From Effrenium voratum (lineage: Eukaryota; Sar; Dinophyceae; Suessiales; Symbiodiniaceae): a DNA stretch of 64,000 nt. Position numbers and translations under genes: made by a program. Shown here in pieces: positions 12,121 through 24,900 of the stretch. Where the stretch lies: positions 417,922-481,921 of the forward strand of contig CAUJNA010001446.1 in the NCBI GenBank assembly GCA_963377175.1. The letters run 5' to 3'. Each line of letters begins with the position of its first letter. The stretch's first letter is position 1. The notes under the pieces are model-generated. The model was not told the DNA's origin, did not search any database, and saw nothing but the letters and a program-made list of their open reading frames with translations.

Positions 12121-12173
12121 GACTATTCTGAGTGAGCGAAACCGTCTTGCGGGTCACTGCAACTGCGAAGCAA

Positions 12174-12304
12174 TGATGTGCCAGGGTCTTGCCCCTGGAA
12201 ATAGTGAAAGGCGCGGCCCCCGGACTGAGGCCGCGCGCTTGCTGTTGAACGACCAGGGCCAGCCAGGCATCGTTTGCGAATGGCTCCACGGCCACGGCCT
12301 ACAG
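12174..12304 (+). CDS. exon-like segment of an unidentified gene
   Basis: An open frame with an in-frame ATG at 12174 encodes TEAARLLLNDQGQPGIVCEW and LHGHGLQ and ends at CAG|GTGACC in phase 0. It would join in phase to the segment at 13036. It could be part of the 5' end of the DHHC gene or of a separate gene. The start is uncertain. Confidence 0.25.
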
Positions 12305-12979
12305 GTGACCTATTGTAGCAAGGCGGGGCTTGGTTTGCTTGAGATGCGCTCGTTGACATTTCCTTGGGCCAGGATGGTTTGGCCCTCGCACGCCTTTGGG
12401 CAGTTCGTTTTCGGTCTACCATGTTACTTCAGCCACAAATCCAGTGCAAGAAAGCGACGCCAGAACACCCCAAGAAGGAACTTCGTGACTTTGCACCGGG
12501 CGTTGCCTTTGAAAAGGGAGGAATGGCCCCAGAGTTTCTTCACCTTTCCCCAGTGGTTTTTGGCAACCTTTGTGCCTACTCATGTTCCTTAACACCCCAA
12601 TAGGCTCCTCGATTGGCTGCCCACGGCAGCTAGTCGGACTCTCGCCTAGAGAAGGGAAATACTCATTTGGGTTCGCGCAGCCAGGAAAGAAGGGCTGGGC
12701 GTGAAGCAGCCCATAACTCTTGATTCTCCCAAAAGGGGACTACTAGCGGGCATGGACTGCATTTGGCACCCACAAAAAGAGGCCAAGTCGTATTCTCAAC
12801 AGCACCCCCTGGAACTCTTTGGGAACCTTCCCTTTGGAGCCTGGGCAAAGACCCTTCAGCTTCCAGCTGAAACGCGAGCTTGGTTTATGCACATGTGTGG
12901 GTTTTCTCACCTGGAACCTGAAAACAGGGCTCCCCACTGGAACCCCAAAACGAAACTCCCCAGAGCCCGAAAACGGGGC

Positions 12980-13235
12980 TCGCGTGGAACCCCCCCAAAA
13001 CGGGGCTCCCCTTTTTTGGAGTTCCATGGCCTCAGGAGCCGGGACAGCCGGACTTCCGTGAGGGAGACGTGCTGTCGGTGCTGGGAAGCAGCTCTCTGGC
13101 GGAGGCGCCCTCGGCAGAAGAGGCGCTGCTTCTCGGCCCACCTGGAGACGAAAATGCGGACAGCCCATGGGTAGTTTTCCTTTGGGTTCCCTTTAAACTC
13201 CTAAAAAGGGGAGCCCCGCTTCGGGGCTCCATGCG
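12980..13235. repeat. inverted repeat flanking an exon-like segment
   Basis: Left arm CGGGGCTCCCCTTTTTTGGA (starting about 13002) is the near-perfect reverse complement of the right arm at about 13196-13220 (TCCTAAAAAGGGGAGCCCCG). The arms are about 170 bp apart and enclose the exon-like segment 13036-13170. The right arm continues into a small hairpin, GGAGCCCCGCTTCGGGGCTCC cut after 20 bases. Confidence 0.65.
13036..13170 (+). CDS. exon-like segment of an unidentified gene (up to 45 codons)
   Basis: A CAG|G acceptor starts a frame with strong third-position GC that encodes EPGQPDFREGDVLSVLGSSS and SLAEAPSAEEALLLGPPGDE. Donors are possible at CCT G|GAGACG (phase 1, 13147 or nearby), AAT|GCGGAC or TGG|GTAGTT (13170). 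A phase 1 end would fit the next segment at 18857, which would make this an N-terminal, probably disordered, part of the DHHC protein. This link is a guess. Confidence 0.35.
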
Positions 13236-13799
13236 AAACAAATGCCGTACATGAGCCAAGTTTGTTGTTCCCCGGCAGCTGGACGCTTTGGGGGCTTTGC
13301 CCAGATCTGCCCCGCAGTGGTTCGGAGCGGCTCCGGCTTAAGGTTTCATGAGAAGGGTTCCACTTGTTGAGTGAGGATTCAGCCAGAAAACCTGAAGACA
13401 TGCGAAGCGATCTTGTGGATGTAAAGCAGGTGTTTCAGGATACATCATCCCGGTTTCCAGCAGGTTTGTCCCGCTTGCCGTTGCTGTGCTGCTTTGCGAT
13501 CCAATAATAATATGCGGTTTGCGCCTCAGGGCGTTTGCCGGGGGGTGATGCGGCGATTTGGTGCGCCCAGCTGAATGAAATGCAAATTGGGATCACTGCA
13601 TGTCACAAGCTGACTGCCTAGGAAGCATTTCCACGACGAGACGCCTGTCAGCAAATTTCCTGTATGAACAGCTTGCCTGAGAACCTGGCAAAATTGCAGC
13701 CCCTTTCCAAATCCGTTAAGAAGCGGCGGGAGACCATGCCGGGGTTTCAGGAGCAGGTTAGGGGGTCATTCAATCCATTGTCAGTTGAAACATATTGAA

Positions 13800-13855
13800 G
13801 CACAACAAAACACATACACACATACATATGTATGTATATACATATGTATGCATAC
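13800..13855. repeat. (CATA)n-type palindromic microsatellite
   Basis: ACATACATATGTATGTATAT and its partial mirror form an AT-rich near-palindrome. Confidence 0.7.
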
Positions 13856-14586
13856 CTGTATCTTCCAAGAGGGGCATAATTTCAGCAGTTTCGCGCACAA
13901 CCATGTTTTGAGTTGAGACGGCGCATTTTGATGCAAACAGCGCTTTTCCTCTTTTCAGCATCAGGGTGCATATTCGAGGTCAGGTGGCGCTTGAAACTCA
14001 TGCCAGTATGCTGGTTCTGGTCGAATGTGATGCACTTGACTTCGCAGCACTAGCGCTGCAGTGATCTAATTGTTTCTTTATCACGCCTCTTGAGTATTGG
14101 AGGTCCAGCAAACAGCATCCAACCACTTGTTGCAGACGCAGGTGGTAAGATCTCTAATGGCCTCACGAATCACACAATGTCAAGTGTTTTTTGCTGAGTT
14201 GTTGAGACCATTTGCGACTAAAACTTGGCGCATGTTTAGCTTGAAATGCCTTCCTAACGTCAGAAGGGCAAGTCTCGCATAGTGGTTATCGGCACAATAG
14301 GATGGAACGCCAATCCGCTTTAGGCTGGTTTGCATGCAAGCCAAGAAGGTTGGAAGCGTGCGAAACGAGGAAATATGAGGGAACCACGCCAACACATAGA
14401 AATGTAAGTTGCTACTTCAGCAGTTGCCGTGATACTGCTGTTGGATGGCTTTGTGTACTGCTGCGCACACCTGGGAAGCGTCAATTTCTGAATTGCAACG
14501 GGGCTTGCCATCGCAGCCCTAGAGGGAAAGACCCCGAGCTGTGTCGCCTTGGAAAGATTCAGGCAACGGTGTCCAAATTTGCAGAA

Positions 14587-14646
14587 ACAAAACGGCGATA
14601 ATTTGCGGCCAAACGGCGATAATTTGCGGCCAAACGGCGATTTTTA
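14587..14646. repeat. tandem repeat, 21-bp unit with AAACGGCGAT
   Basis: The unit AAACGGCGATAATTTGCGGC occurs twice in full and once in part, each separated by a single C. Confidence 0.8.
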
Positions 14647-15339
14647 GCGAACCACATTCATAGCGCTTGCCAGTTCAATTCACATGCTGCTCTATCACAT
14701 GGGCTCTCCCAGGAAGCAAGCTGTTGCACGGGCTGTGCTCGGAAATGACTGTCGGTCATCATTCTGGCTGCAGTCCTGTTTGACAAGAATATATGAGTAA
14801 GCAGCCACAACATATTAAGTTCAATTCAACTTGCTGATGTTGGCACTGTCTGAAACCCATAAGTAAGTGGTGATGTGATTCGTGTTGGTGGCGTGCTGTG
14901 CTGAGAAGGTGCGAGGGGTGACTGCGACTCGAAAAAACAAGTGAGGAGCTTAAGCTACAGGTCTCGCATGTCCTCCTGGGTGAGCGCTGCTACACACGTC
15001 AACTTGCAACGAACAGTTCCATGTGCTGCAGAGTTGCTTTGCGCACGCACGTCTGGAATTCTCAGGATGTTGGTTCCAGACCCTTCGGGGCTCTTGAGCG
15101 CCACCATTGACAGATACGAAAGACAGTATGCTCAGACCCAAATCTTGCGCACGTGCTTGAACAACGCTACTGGCTTTGCTCAGGGATGCGCGGCAGTAGC
15201 AGGATTTATCCTGCTATCCGAAGCTTTTAAGCAACTTTGCAATCTGGGCATTTTACTCGCCATACCCTTCACACACCTCCAGGCGCATTTGTCCGCACTA
15301 AATTGGGGCAATGACGCAAAACAGCTTTGTCAACATTGA

Positions 15340-15445
15340 ACGAAACTGCAGGAAATTTGCAAAACGGCAAGTATTGATTGAAACGGCTGAAATTAATTGA
15401 AACGGCAACATTTTCTGCAGTTTGGCCAAACGGCAGAAATTACGT
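15340..15445. repeat. AAACGGC-rich degenerate repeat
   Basis: Four to five AAACGG(C) words occur with AATTTGCA, GATTGAAACGG and GGCCAAACGGC contexts. The words match those of the tandem repeat at 14587, about 750 bp away, which suggests one family in different states of decay. Confidence 0.5.
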
Positions 15446-15461
15446 ACCCTCAGAAGATCCA

Positions 15462-15602
15462 GGTATATATATATATATGTATATATATATAAGCACGCAC
15501 ACATACACATTCATGCATGCATGCGCAGACAGAGACAGACACAAAGACATAGACAGAGACAGACAGGAAGGCAGACAGACACGCAGACAGAGAGACAGGC
15601 AG
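15462..15602. repeat. AT microsatellite followed by (ACAG)n-type repeat
   Basis: A (TA)n tract at 15462-15492 is followed by CACACATACACAT and then by ACAGACAGAG-type purine-rich repeats to about 15602. Confidence 0.8.
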
Positions 15603-16559
15603 TATGTCTGCTTCGGCGCGTATTTTTGTGTGTTTATGGAAGGCTATATTTCACTGTTTTACCGGCAATGTGAAGAGCTACTGTTTCTCGTTGGAGGCAC
15701 ATCGTCACTTTGGTCAATACTGCAAATTGTTTGCCCGACACCGACGTCAAACAGCCCAAGGTGCTTCGCTGCATTCACAGCCTCCAAGCGCGGCATTGGT
15801 TGTGTTGTGGCTCCAGCGCCAAAGATGGAGGCAGGGAGAGTGTCGCCGCCAGTCGGGAAGGTGTAAACTGTGAGAACGTTGCTTGGAACAGTGACATGCC
15901 ATTGATCACCATTGAGTTCTGACATGTGTTTAGTGGATGCTCCACTTGTTGACCCGCTGCTTTCCAGTATGAACCCAATCTTCCGCAACTACTATGCGGG
16001 CCTCAATGTTTGGAGGGGCCTGGTGGCGTACCAAAAGGCCAAACTTGGTCATGTTATGAAGGGGTAGCGTGAGTGAGTAATTACCAGCTCTTCCAAATAA
16101 GGGCATTCCGCCAGCGGCGCGACGCATACCCTGCGGTTGCAGCCGCGAAGGAAGTCAGAAGTTCAAGTTTCAGTGGCCTGTACCCTGCCTGGACCCCAAA
16201 TATGTTCTTCAGTGTTGGTCATATTCTTCTGCAGACCGGCATTCTGTGAGAAATTAGGGGCTACTTCTCGGCAGCTTCACGTTTGCGGGGCAGTAAGGAA
16301 AGAACATGTGCTTTTCAAGACAATTCATCCCACGGACATGCAGGATACCCCTAATGGTCATCATGATGATTTCGGGATGTGACTTTAGCTATCTTCAAAA
16401 TGGTGCACTGTTGTTATTGCGTTTGGGGAGGCCTCACTTCAACGTGATTCATATCACCTCAGCTTTGGATCAGCTCCCGTCAACTGTTTTGCAACTCAGT
16501 GGTTGAGAGCGCCCATCAGTTCTTGGATGCCTTCTCTTGGGCAGGTGCGGTTTCAGAAT

Positions 16560-16715
16560 TTCATCTCGTTCCAAAAAAGGTTGACCTTTTACTTCAAGGT
16601 CCCTTGGGCAACCACCTCAGGAGAATAGAGTCAAGGTCCTTTTACTTCAACCACTTCAAGGTCGACGACTGAGAATAGAGAACCACCTCAGTGGTTTGCA
16701 ACCGAAGTCAGAGGT
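16560..16715. repeat. cluster of short direct repeats
   Basis: CCTTTTACTTCAA, GAGAATAGAG and AACCACCTCAG each occur twice in a shuffled order. The last copy forms a small palindrome, AACCACCTCAGTGGTT. Confidence 0.6.
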
Positions 16716-17157
16716 GCCGCCGGTCCGGTCTGTGGGACCGGGCCAAGCGTGCGGCCGGTCTCAGCTCTACAAGGCGACGGCCGCGTCTTTTGATTTCCCC
16801 CAAAAAAGGGGGGGTGGGTTTAGCCACTTGGTTTACACCCGTGGAAAACGGGAGTTTGCTTCAAGTTGAATTTTTTCACCTTTGGAGCACTGGAGGCTGT
16901 TTAAACGCAGGTGGTTTACCCAGCCTAGTCTGACGGTGACTCATGACCTTTGTCAAAGGCGCACCGGCCATACCGTTTCCAGGAAGGTCTCTTTGGAAAG
17001 TGTTTTTAGGCACAACAAACCAGAGAAAGCACAAGACGCTAGACAATCCTTAACAACACTGGAAAATCCCTACAAAGAGCTGGCCCCCCCCCAGTGCTAC
17101 CCCTACTCACAGCAGGCGCTGTTCTACGATATGAGAAAAGTCTATTTGCAGCATTAT

Positions 17158-17755
17158 CACCCTGTTCGCAACCCTTTCCCAACCCTTTTCCACGCGTTTC
17201 CCAACTTGTCCCAAGCTTCCCCCTGTTCTCAACGGCACCCCAACTTGCCCCAACCTTTTCCCAACTTGCTCCAACCTTTTCACAACATGTCCAAGCTTTT
17301 GCGCAACTTTTTCCCCGACCTTTTTTCCCCGACCCTTCGTCCCAACCTTCTTCCAACTTTTTCCCTCGACCTTTTTTCCCCGACCCTTCGTCCCAACCTT
17401 TTCCCAACTTTTTCCCCGACCCTTTTTTCCCGACCTTTTGTCCCACCTTGTTCTCAACCTTTTCCCAACTGGTTCCCAACCTTTTCCCAACTTAGTCGAA
17501 ACCTTTGTCCACCTTTTTCCCAACCTTTGTCCCAACTTGTTCCCAACCTTTTCCCAACCTTTTCCCAACGTGTTCCCAAACTTTTCCCAACTTTTTCCCA
17601 ACCTTTCACCAACGTTTTCCCAACCTTCTCCCAACGTTGTCCAAACCTTTGTCCAACTTTTTCCCAACCTTTGTCCCAGCCTTCTTCCCAACTTTGTCCC
17701 AACATGTTCCCAACTGTTCTCAACCTTTCTTCACATGTTTTCTCAATTTGCTCCC
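17158..17755. repeat. TTCCCAACC(T)TT minisatellite
   Basis: About 600 bp consist of variants of CTTTTCCCAAC with inserts such as TTTGTCC, CCCGACC and TTTTTCC. Unit length drifts between about 12 and 16 bp, and blocks such as GACCTTTTTTCCCCGACCCT are repeated at 17319 and 17369. All frames stay open on both strands, so the 334-codon ORF at 16882-17886 and its neighbours (FPTFSQ, PNLFPT repeats) are repeat translations. Confidence 0.85.
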
Positions 17756-18856
17756 ACAAGAAAGAGGCCGCAGCATACCCACATCAATGGATCAGTGCCC
17801 TGATGATGCACCCCCCAACTCCAGAAAACTTCTTTGTTCTGGTCACACTCTCAACCTGCTTTTTCATGGAGTTTATGCAGCCTTGAACAATTAAACATTT
17901 CACTGAAAAGACCGCATTTGAGAAGGCCCGAATGGCTATTTAAAGGCTTTATGCCCTTTCCTCTTTTTGCGCTTCACACATCCCCGTCAAATCTCTTTTT
18001 TGCGGCTGGCTTGGCGCCGTTTTTGTGGACAATGCAAACCAGAACGTCCGTGCTCCAACTGGGGTCTGGCCATTCGGGCTTGTGTTTTCCTGGTGTTGCC
18101 CAGGCAGGTGCCTTTTTGTTCGAGTCGACTAGGTGTCTCGAAGCCACGCGAACCTGTGAGCATTGGCATTCTTGCCTTTTTGCCAGAAGCCAGGGAAAAG
18201 GGGTCCTAGGAACGTCAACATGTCCAGGGCCCTTTGAGGCGGGAACCCCAGGCATGAAACCTTATGGGTTGATTACTGTGGCTTCCCTTGCTCTCAAGCC
18301 CTAAAGTTGGGGCGGGACCAGAAAGAAAACCGTCAGAGACTGGCCAGCGCCAGGTGTGGCCGGCGGGGAACCGGTTCTTCTGCAGAGGCCGCCCTTGTCG
18401 CTCGGGTTTGAGACCCACCATGTCCGAACGTCAGAGACCCCACCCAAGACCTGAGATGGGAACGAAACAACCAAGGAGTTGGTTCACTTTTTGTCCTTTC
18501 TTTTTGTTTTCTTTCGGGGAAGGTGAAACACACTCTGAATCCACCAGGTGGACCAACCTGAAGAACACAAGCAGAATCGGGGAGTTGCCCTGTGGGATTC
18601 CATCATGCATTACAAGAATTGGCAAGGGGACTTTCTGTATTGTTTACTGTTTAGTGCTTAGCAATGCTGGCCCCCGCATTTTCATCCTGGAAGGAGATGA
18701 AAACTGGCATGCCAAGCCTGTTGGACTGTTTGCTGGCATATTCACTGGCAAGACGAGTTTTGGTGCCCCGCACTGTCTTGTTCTCAAATCGAGGGTCTTG
18801 AACATTGACTCGGACTTGATAGGGTTTACAACCATGTGAGATCTCCCAACAGCCAG

Positions 18857-18951
18857 GATATTGCATGACTGGCAGCCCCGGGCATGAGTGCAGCGTGTCC
18901 AACTGCATCCGGGAGACCTGCGCCTTGGCGACGGGGGAGCGCACCCTCAAA
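18857..18951 (+). CDS. probable DHHC gene exon, Cys-rich N-terminal part
   Basis: Between CAG|GATATT and AAA|GTGAGC, 95 nt encode [16 protein letters not shown] and then [15 protein letters not shown]. It ends in phase 0, as the TM1 exon at 20547 requires. DHHC enzymes often have a conserved GRxxTGP-like segment just before TM1, and CMTG could be its counterpart, but this match is weak. Confidence 0.4.
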
Positions 18952-21900
18952 GTGAGCATTGGGGGGGGGGTCTCAAAAATGTGTGTTGCAGAGCGTTTTC
19001 TCTGCGCCACCATTTGGGTATACTGTCCTGCAGGTGAACGTTTGCCAGGACTGCGTCAGACCTCCTAGTTGCCCACTGGCGTTTGTTTTCCTGTCTTTAC
19101 ACCACAAGAGGGCATGAGAGGTTGCAGGGGACAGTGTTGGAGTTTGCATCAAAATCGTCAAATACAGAAGTCAACCATGTGGAGGGGTGGCTTTGACGCC
19201 TTGCCATGTGGCTTGGCGGCTTGAGGCGTTGTTGCTTTTGCTTTGGGCCCTCAGGCGCCACAGATGGAGGCTGCTGTCTGAGGGTGGCAGATGTTGCCGA
19301 AGGCAGGGATCCACTCTTTGGTGCCCCGAAGCTTAGTGTTGCTGTTTGTTCATTGGAGGTGATGTACGAATTCTAATCCGTTATGTTGGGAGAGATGATC
19401 ACTCATTGTTCAGTGAGGATACGGACAGCATGTTCATCACTTCAGCCGTGATCATGCGTGCAGAGATTTGGGTTTTAGCAATTGGGCTTTAGCAATTTCC
19501 GCACAGAGCACTTTGGTGGCAGATCTCACAACCTGAAAAGCGTCATCACCAGCTTCGTCACTAGCAATGCAGTAGGCCCGGGGCTGACAGGCGCAGCAAG
19601 CACTCTAGTCAGAGTTATGCTGTCGAAACGGATGAACAGCTTGAAAGTTGGAAAGTGTAAATGAGCAAAGTGCGGGCCATTCTAAACGACTGGTAGGGTA
19701 GATAATGATGTAGTAATGTTTTTGACACCAGAGCCTGGTTGGAACAAATGCATCGCCAGCAAGGCCACACCTTGCTTCTCCCTGTCATAGAGAACTGGGC
19801 TGTGAACAGTAATTAGAACTGCCCTTTGGGAAAGGCAACCGGACAGCCAGCAGTATAGCAACTATTCGAGGTGCTGGCTTGGCAGCGTTCCATAGTTTTA
19901 ATATAGGTCTGATCTCCAACCGCGGTGTTTCAGAAAATGGGCGCCCCCTTTTGGTTGCTGCTTCGAGGCAAAACCAAAGGAGACCACCGATTTTAGGGAC
20001 CACGATTATGCGAACCCATATGGAAGATCATTGGGTCAATGCCAGTCTCGACCGTTTGGCTGTCCAAACTGCGAGCAAGAAAGCGAAAGCGAGCGTCCCG
20101 CAGATTGCGACAGCGTCAACCGGCCTTTCTGCACCATCCTGGGCCCGGCCAACTGCTTTGCTTGGGCCGCTTGGAACTGTATGGGGCGCGCAGGGAACGA
20201 GCGCGGGGAACTGTGTGTTGCTTTGTTTTTGTTCGGCCTGCCACTCTCCCCATTTGGATATGCCATGAGGTAGGGTGGAGATACATGTCAATAGTTTCCA
20301 GCAGCTCGCACGAAGATCGTTATAGAAGGCGCATATGTGTTCTCGATTCGAGATGGGCAGCTAGGATGATATGGCAAAATACCTGCGCAACAACAGTAGG
20401 GGCAGTCATTCCGCGCTGCGGCTCAGAAAGATTGGCATTTCAGGTGAACTCATGGAAGGCACCAGAAGATGTTAGTTGTACCCGTGGCATCCTTGGCCAA
20501 GTTGGAGTCATTCCGCGGTCAGAGTGGCACAGGGCGCTGGCATGAGGTGTGTATCATGATCCCCTGCAGCCTGTACTTCACCCTAGCGCTGCCCTACTAC
20601 TGGAGTGCTGCTTGGCTGGGTAGCGTCGTGTCAGAAGCGGAGTCGTTGCCAGCGGGAGCTACTAGAATCACGCGGCGCTGGCCTTTGCGGACTCGGGTTT
20701 AGCTGCAGCTGGCAGGCTGAAGTTAGCAACTTTAAAACGGTATAAATCCGAGACGTTGATTGGAGCTTCAAGCGCGCTTCAAACAGAGAAGATGTACCCA
20801 TATCCCTTCCCAGAAGGGTTCTCAGAACTATTCGATCCGAAACCGAAGCCGTCTAAAATGGTGCGAACCTATTCTGGGGGATGGTCAACATGAAGAGGGC
20901 AGTGTTCCTTTAGGGCCCCCTGTTTCTTTTGTAGGGGGTGAACCGGGTGAACCACCCTAGCAGTTGGCTGATACCTTGGAGCTTTCAGGGCCAGCCGGTG
21001 ACAGGGAAAGGAAACCATTTTCCCAATATGTCTTAGCAAGTCTTCGGGGGAAGGACTGCAGCTGCACAATCTTCACATGCCCGTTTGGGACGGGAAAATG
21101 CGACTGTGGATGCTTCGTGTGTTGTCGGGGGTTGGGCCGATCAAAGGAACGGACCTGATGTATCACACAGCTTGGCTGTCCACTCGCGACAGTCAAGAGG
21201 GCATGACAACCCAAGACTGCACGCGTTCTGAAAACGAATCCGAGACTCATTAGACACCTGGTTTATCGTGCTGACCTACCACATCTCCTGTCCACACAAG
21301 TTGCCAGTACCACAAAGTATGCCCATGATTTTCGCTGTAAACATGTGTGTGTGTGTGTGTGTCCTTGTTTGTGTGGCGTGGGCATTCCGAGTGACGGGCC
21401 AAGGTTGCCACTTGCCCAACAAAGACCAATAATTCGCAATGTCCGATCCCCACGACCCAGCCGGGCTCCCAGGAAGTGCATCCGCTTCTGCCCCTGGTGG
21501 CGCTCTTTTTTTTCCTGCTCACGGTGGGCTGCTTGCTGGCTGCCTGCCTTTCGGACCCGGGCATTCTGCCCAGACGCGAGGTGCGGCCAGGGGGTGGGGG
21601 GTCTGGGGGGTCCGGGGGCAGCTTTTGGCGTTCGAACGAACGAATGTCATCTGAAGATGAGGGGGTCATGGCGTGGGGAAGGCATCAGTGCACTGACGGA
21701 CAGCTGTTGGCTGAGAGCGGCCCCCCTCAAACCCAGGTGACGAACGTAAAGGGTTCTGAGGCTCCAGCGCTATGTGTTGCTTGGGAAAGGGGCAGCCATC
21801 ATCTTTTTTCATACCGTATCAAACCTTCAATGGACAGTTCCAATCGTTTGTGTGGAGGATGGGAATCAGTGGGAGGAAGTGAGGAAGGGCTACTCAAGGG

Positions 21901-24900
21901 TTGAAGCCGCCTGGAAGACACATGAACTTGTCTTGTGCATTGCTCATTTCAGCTTGATGCGCGCTGCCATGTACCGACAGGTGGGTGGCTCAAACAATTC
22001 GATCGCCTTGAGCTTGAGAGCTTTGGGTCCGAACCTCGATGACGGCGGTTCATCCCCAGATATGCACTCTGGCATCGCCCCACTCGCCGTCCAGCACAGC
22101 CGAGACCTACGTGGATGCCGCGCTGACTTTTGAGGCAGGCCCTGAGGAGGCCTGGTGGGAAACGAGTGGAGAACCGCCATAGGAAGCCACTTTCCCCCAG
22201 AAAACCGCTTGAGAATCACAAGAGTAGTAACCCGAGAAGGGAACGGAGTGAGGATGCCTATTGCATGTTTGCTTGGGTGACTGAGAGTGCAAGAAACGAT
22301 CGCGAAGGAGAATATGGCCTTGTGCGATTTGTCGAAAGGCGCCCGGAGTCCCAATCCCATGACCCAGGAATTCCGATATTTTCCTTGGGGTCTGGAGTTT
22401 GGAGGCGTGAAATGCCATGGAGATATGCAGAGATGGCAGAGATGGTATGTCTTAGACAGTCGCTCGTGGTTGCATATAAAAATTATGGAAGATTGACAAG
22501 TCAAACCGTGTCGAGTATGCCGCCCCATATGCCTTTGAGACAGTCGCGTGTGGTTGAATAGAATGACCATGGAAGATTGACAAGTCAAATCGTGTCGAGT
22601 ATGCCGCCCCACAAAACTTCACTTCCTTCTTCACGTCAGGTGTTCTGACCAGTTGGCGGGGAATGCGTTTCAGGCTGCCTGCTGTGTGCCTGAAATGCGC
22701 ACAAGGTTTGAAGGAAGTCAACTGTTCTAGCTCAAATCATTTTTGGTGGGCCACAAGCTAACCCTATGTCACTGTGAGGGAAGTCGCAGAAACCGCCCAG
22801 CCAATCGCCAGCTGCATAGCCCTGAACTGCTCGTGAGGTCAGGATCTGGAATGGTCGCGATGAGGACCGGCGTGGGGCAAGACGACAGTTTCACACCTCG
22901 CAGATCTTGCGAGGCCCATCACAACCAACTCGTCCAAACGTAAATGTCCATTGTGTTTTCATGTGTTTGTCTTTCGTGGTGCACTTACAATTGCCGGTGC
23001 CGTTCTTCACACGCGAAAACAACACGCGTTTGAACGGGTAGGTGTCCGGGGTGGCTTTAGTATGCCAGCACATGTCAGCACTGAGGGTGGCCCTGTGAGG
23101 ACCACAAGATGGAAAAAGACGGCTTCGAGCTTTGCAATGTGTCTCTGCCCCAGGAGGAACTGCCGATGTTTTGATGGAGTGTGGCGGATTGCATGAGGGA
23201 AACAGCTTGTGCAACGTCCTTTGGCTCATAGTTGGCTTGTGTACATGTTTTGCATTGAATGGAACGTACACGACATGAACGGGCAAATGCGGGCAATAGT
23301 CCCAATGTCACTGCAAACTGTAAGAATCAGGCAGGTTGGCTTCGGTGGCTCCAAGTCTTTCGAGCTTGTGGCTTCTCCGCTGGAGGAGGTGGACTGGTAC
23401 GATCCACCGGCCGTGGCGGCTACGTTTCTTGGCGCAACACCGGGCGGGACGGGCCATGGGCTCTTTTTACAGACCCAGCTGCGGGCTGATAGGAGGTGAA
23501 TCCATCCGCCATTTGCTCGTCGGCTCGTTCCAGCTTTTACTGGTGCCAAAGCGGCATGGCCTGTTTGCACTGTGACTAAAGTAGATTCCCATTTTTGACA
23601 GAAGCATCATGGTCAACTAGCTAAGTAATTGGATGGTGGGAATCAGGATCATTGCGGTTGGTTTGTAGCCTTCGCTTGGCAGATGGGTTTCAGGCGTATC
23701 AGGGAGGGTTGATGTGTCAATTCATTTTTTGAAGGATGGCACCCTGACCGTGGTTTCTAGGGTTGGATGGTTTGGATGGGACAGGGCTCCCCCCTTGAAC
23801 CGATTTCCCTCTCAACTGGCCCAGATATGTTTAAATCCACCAGCCGGGGAAATATGGGAAACGTGTGGGCCTATGACCTGAGCGCTGCCGCAAACCACCA
23901 AACAAACTATAGGACACCTGCGGGTTCTGCCTGAGGCTTTATCCAATGGCCGAGAAGGCGTTGCTGGACCTCATGCCAGGCTCCAACAAGGTCATCGTCT
24001 TCGACCACATCGCGCGGAACGCCGGGCGCGTGGAGCAGGAGATGCGGGAAGCGGGGCTGACGCAAGAGCTGAGCAGCGAGGCAGGGGAAGGGCCGGGTCT
24101 CGCGCGGTGCAGGTTCCCACTTGGGTATGGGTCAAAATGAAACCACCAGAAAAACCGCAGGTTTTTTAGCCCATATTTCCATGTACCAGGTTTCCCTGTT
24201 AGATGCCGATTTTTGACCCACAGCTACTTCCTGAGTTCCTGGACTTTGAGCGTTTTGGGAAGATTGATTGCCATGTCAACCCTTTACTAAAAAAGGCATC
24301 GATCGGAACTTACCCTGCGTCACCAGGGTTTCCAGAAGGCCAATTTAGCGGTAAAGCGCAAGTTCGGACTTTTGTTTGGCAAATCCACGCCGAAAGTGAG
24401 GATTGGCTTTCACAAGAATTGGTTTGCCCACAAGATTCTAGTACGGCCATGTTGAGGCCTTTTTTCTGGAGGAAAACAGGGGGAGGGGCGTTCGGGGAAG
24501 GGGGGTTGGAATCATGCGAATGAATGTTGTACGGCCAGGTAGAAGCGTAGGAGTCAGTTTGGAGGTCAACCTTGTCCAACAAGAGGGGCCAAAAGGACCC
24601 CCGTGATTCCACTTGGGTTGATGACTCGCTTCAAACTTGATGGAGGCTTATAAGATGTTAGGGGATGCCGGGAGCAGCTCCCCTCAGGTTCCCATGCTAG
24701 GAGGGGGGGGGAGGTATCCCTGCAAGATCCCCCAGTAGTGCCCTTTTACCCTTTTTTGGGGGAGGGTTCCCCTAATGTCCAAATGGGATTAAAAAATGCA
24801 CGCGTAATAAAGACTTCTCGGGGCCCAAAATAATTAGTAAATGCACCTGAATTAAAGACAAGCCCCTGCCCCCCCCACCCATGAACAAAAATATCCCCAA

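Noticed and set aside
16882..17886. 334-codon ORF with FPTFSQ repeats
   Set aside because: It is the TTCCCAACC minisatellite read through; all frames on both strands are open and the ends have no gene signal.
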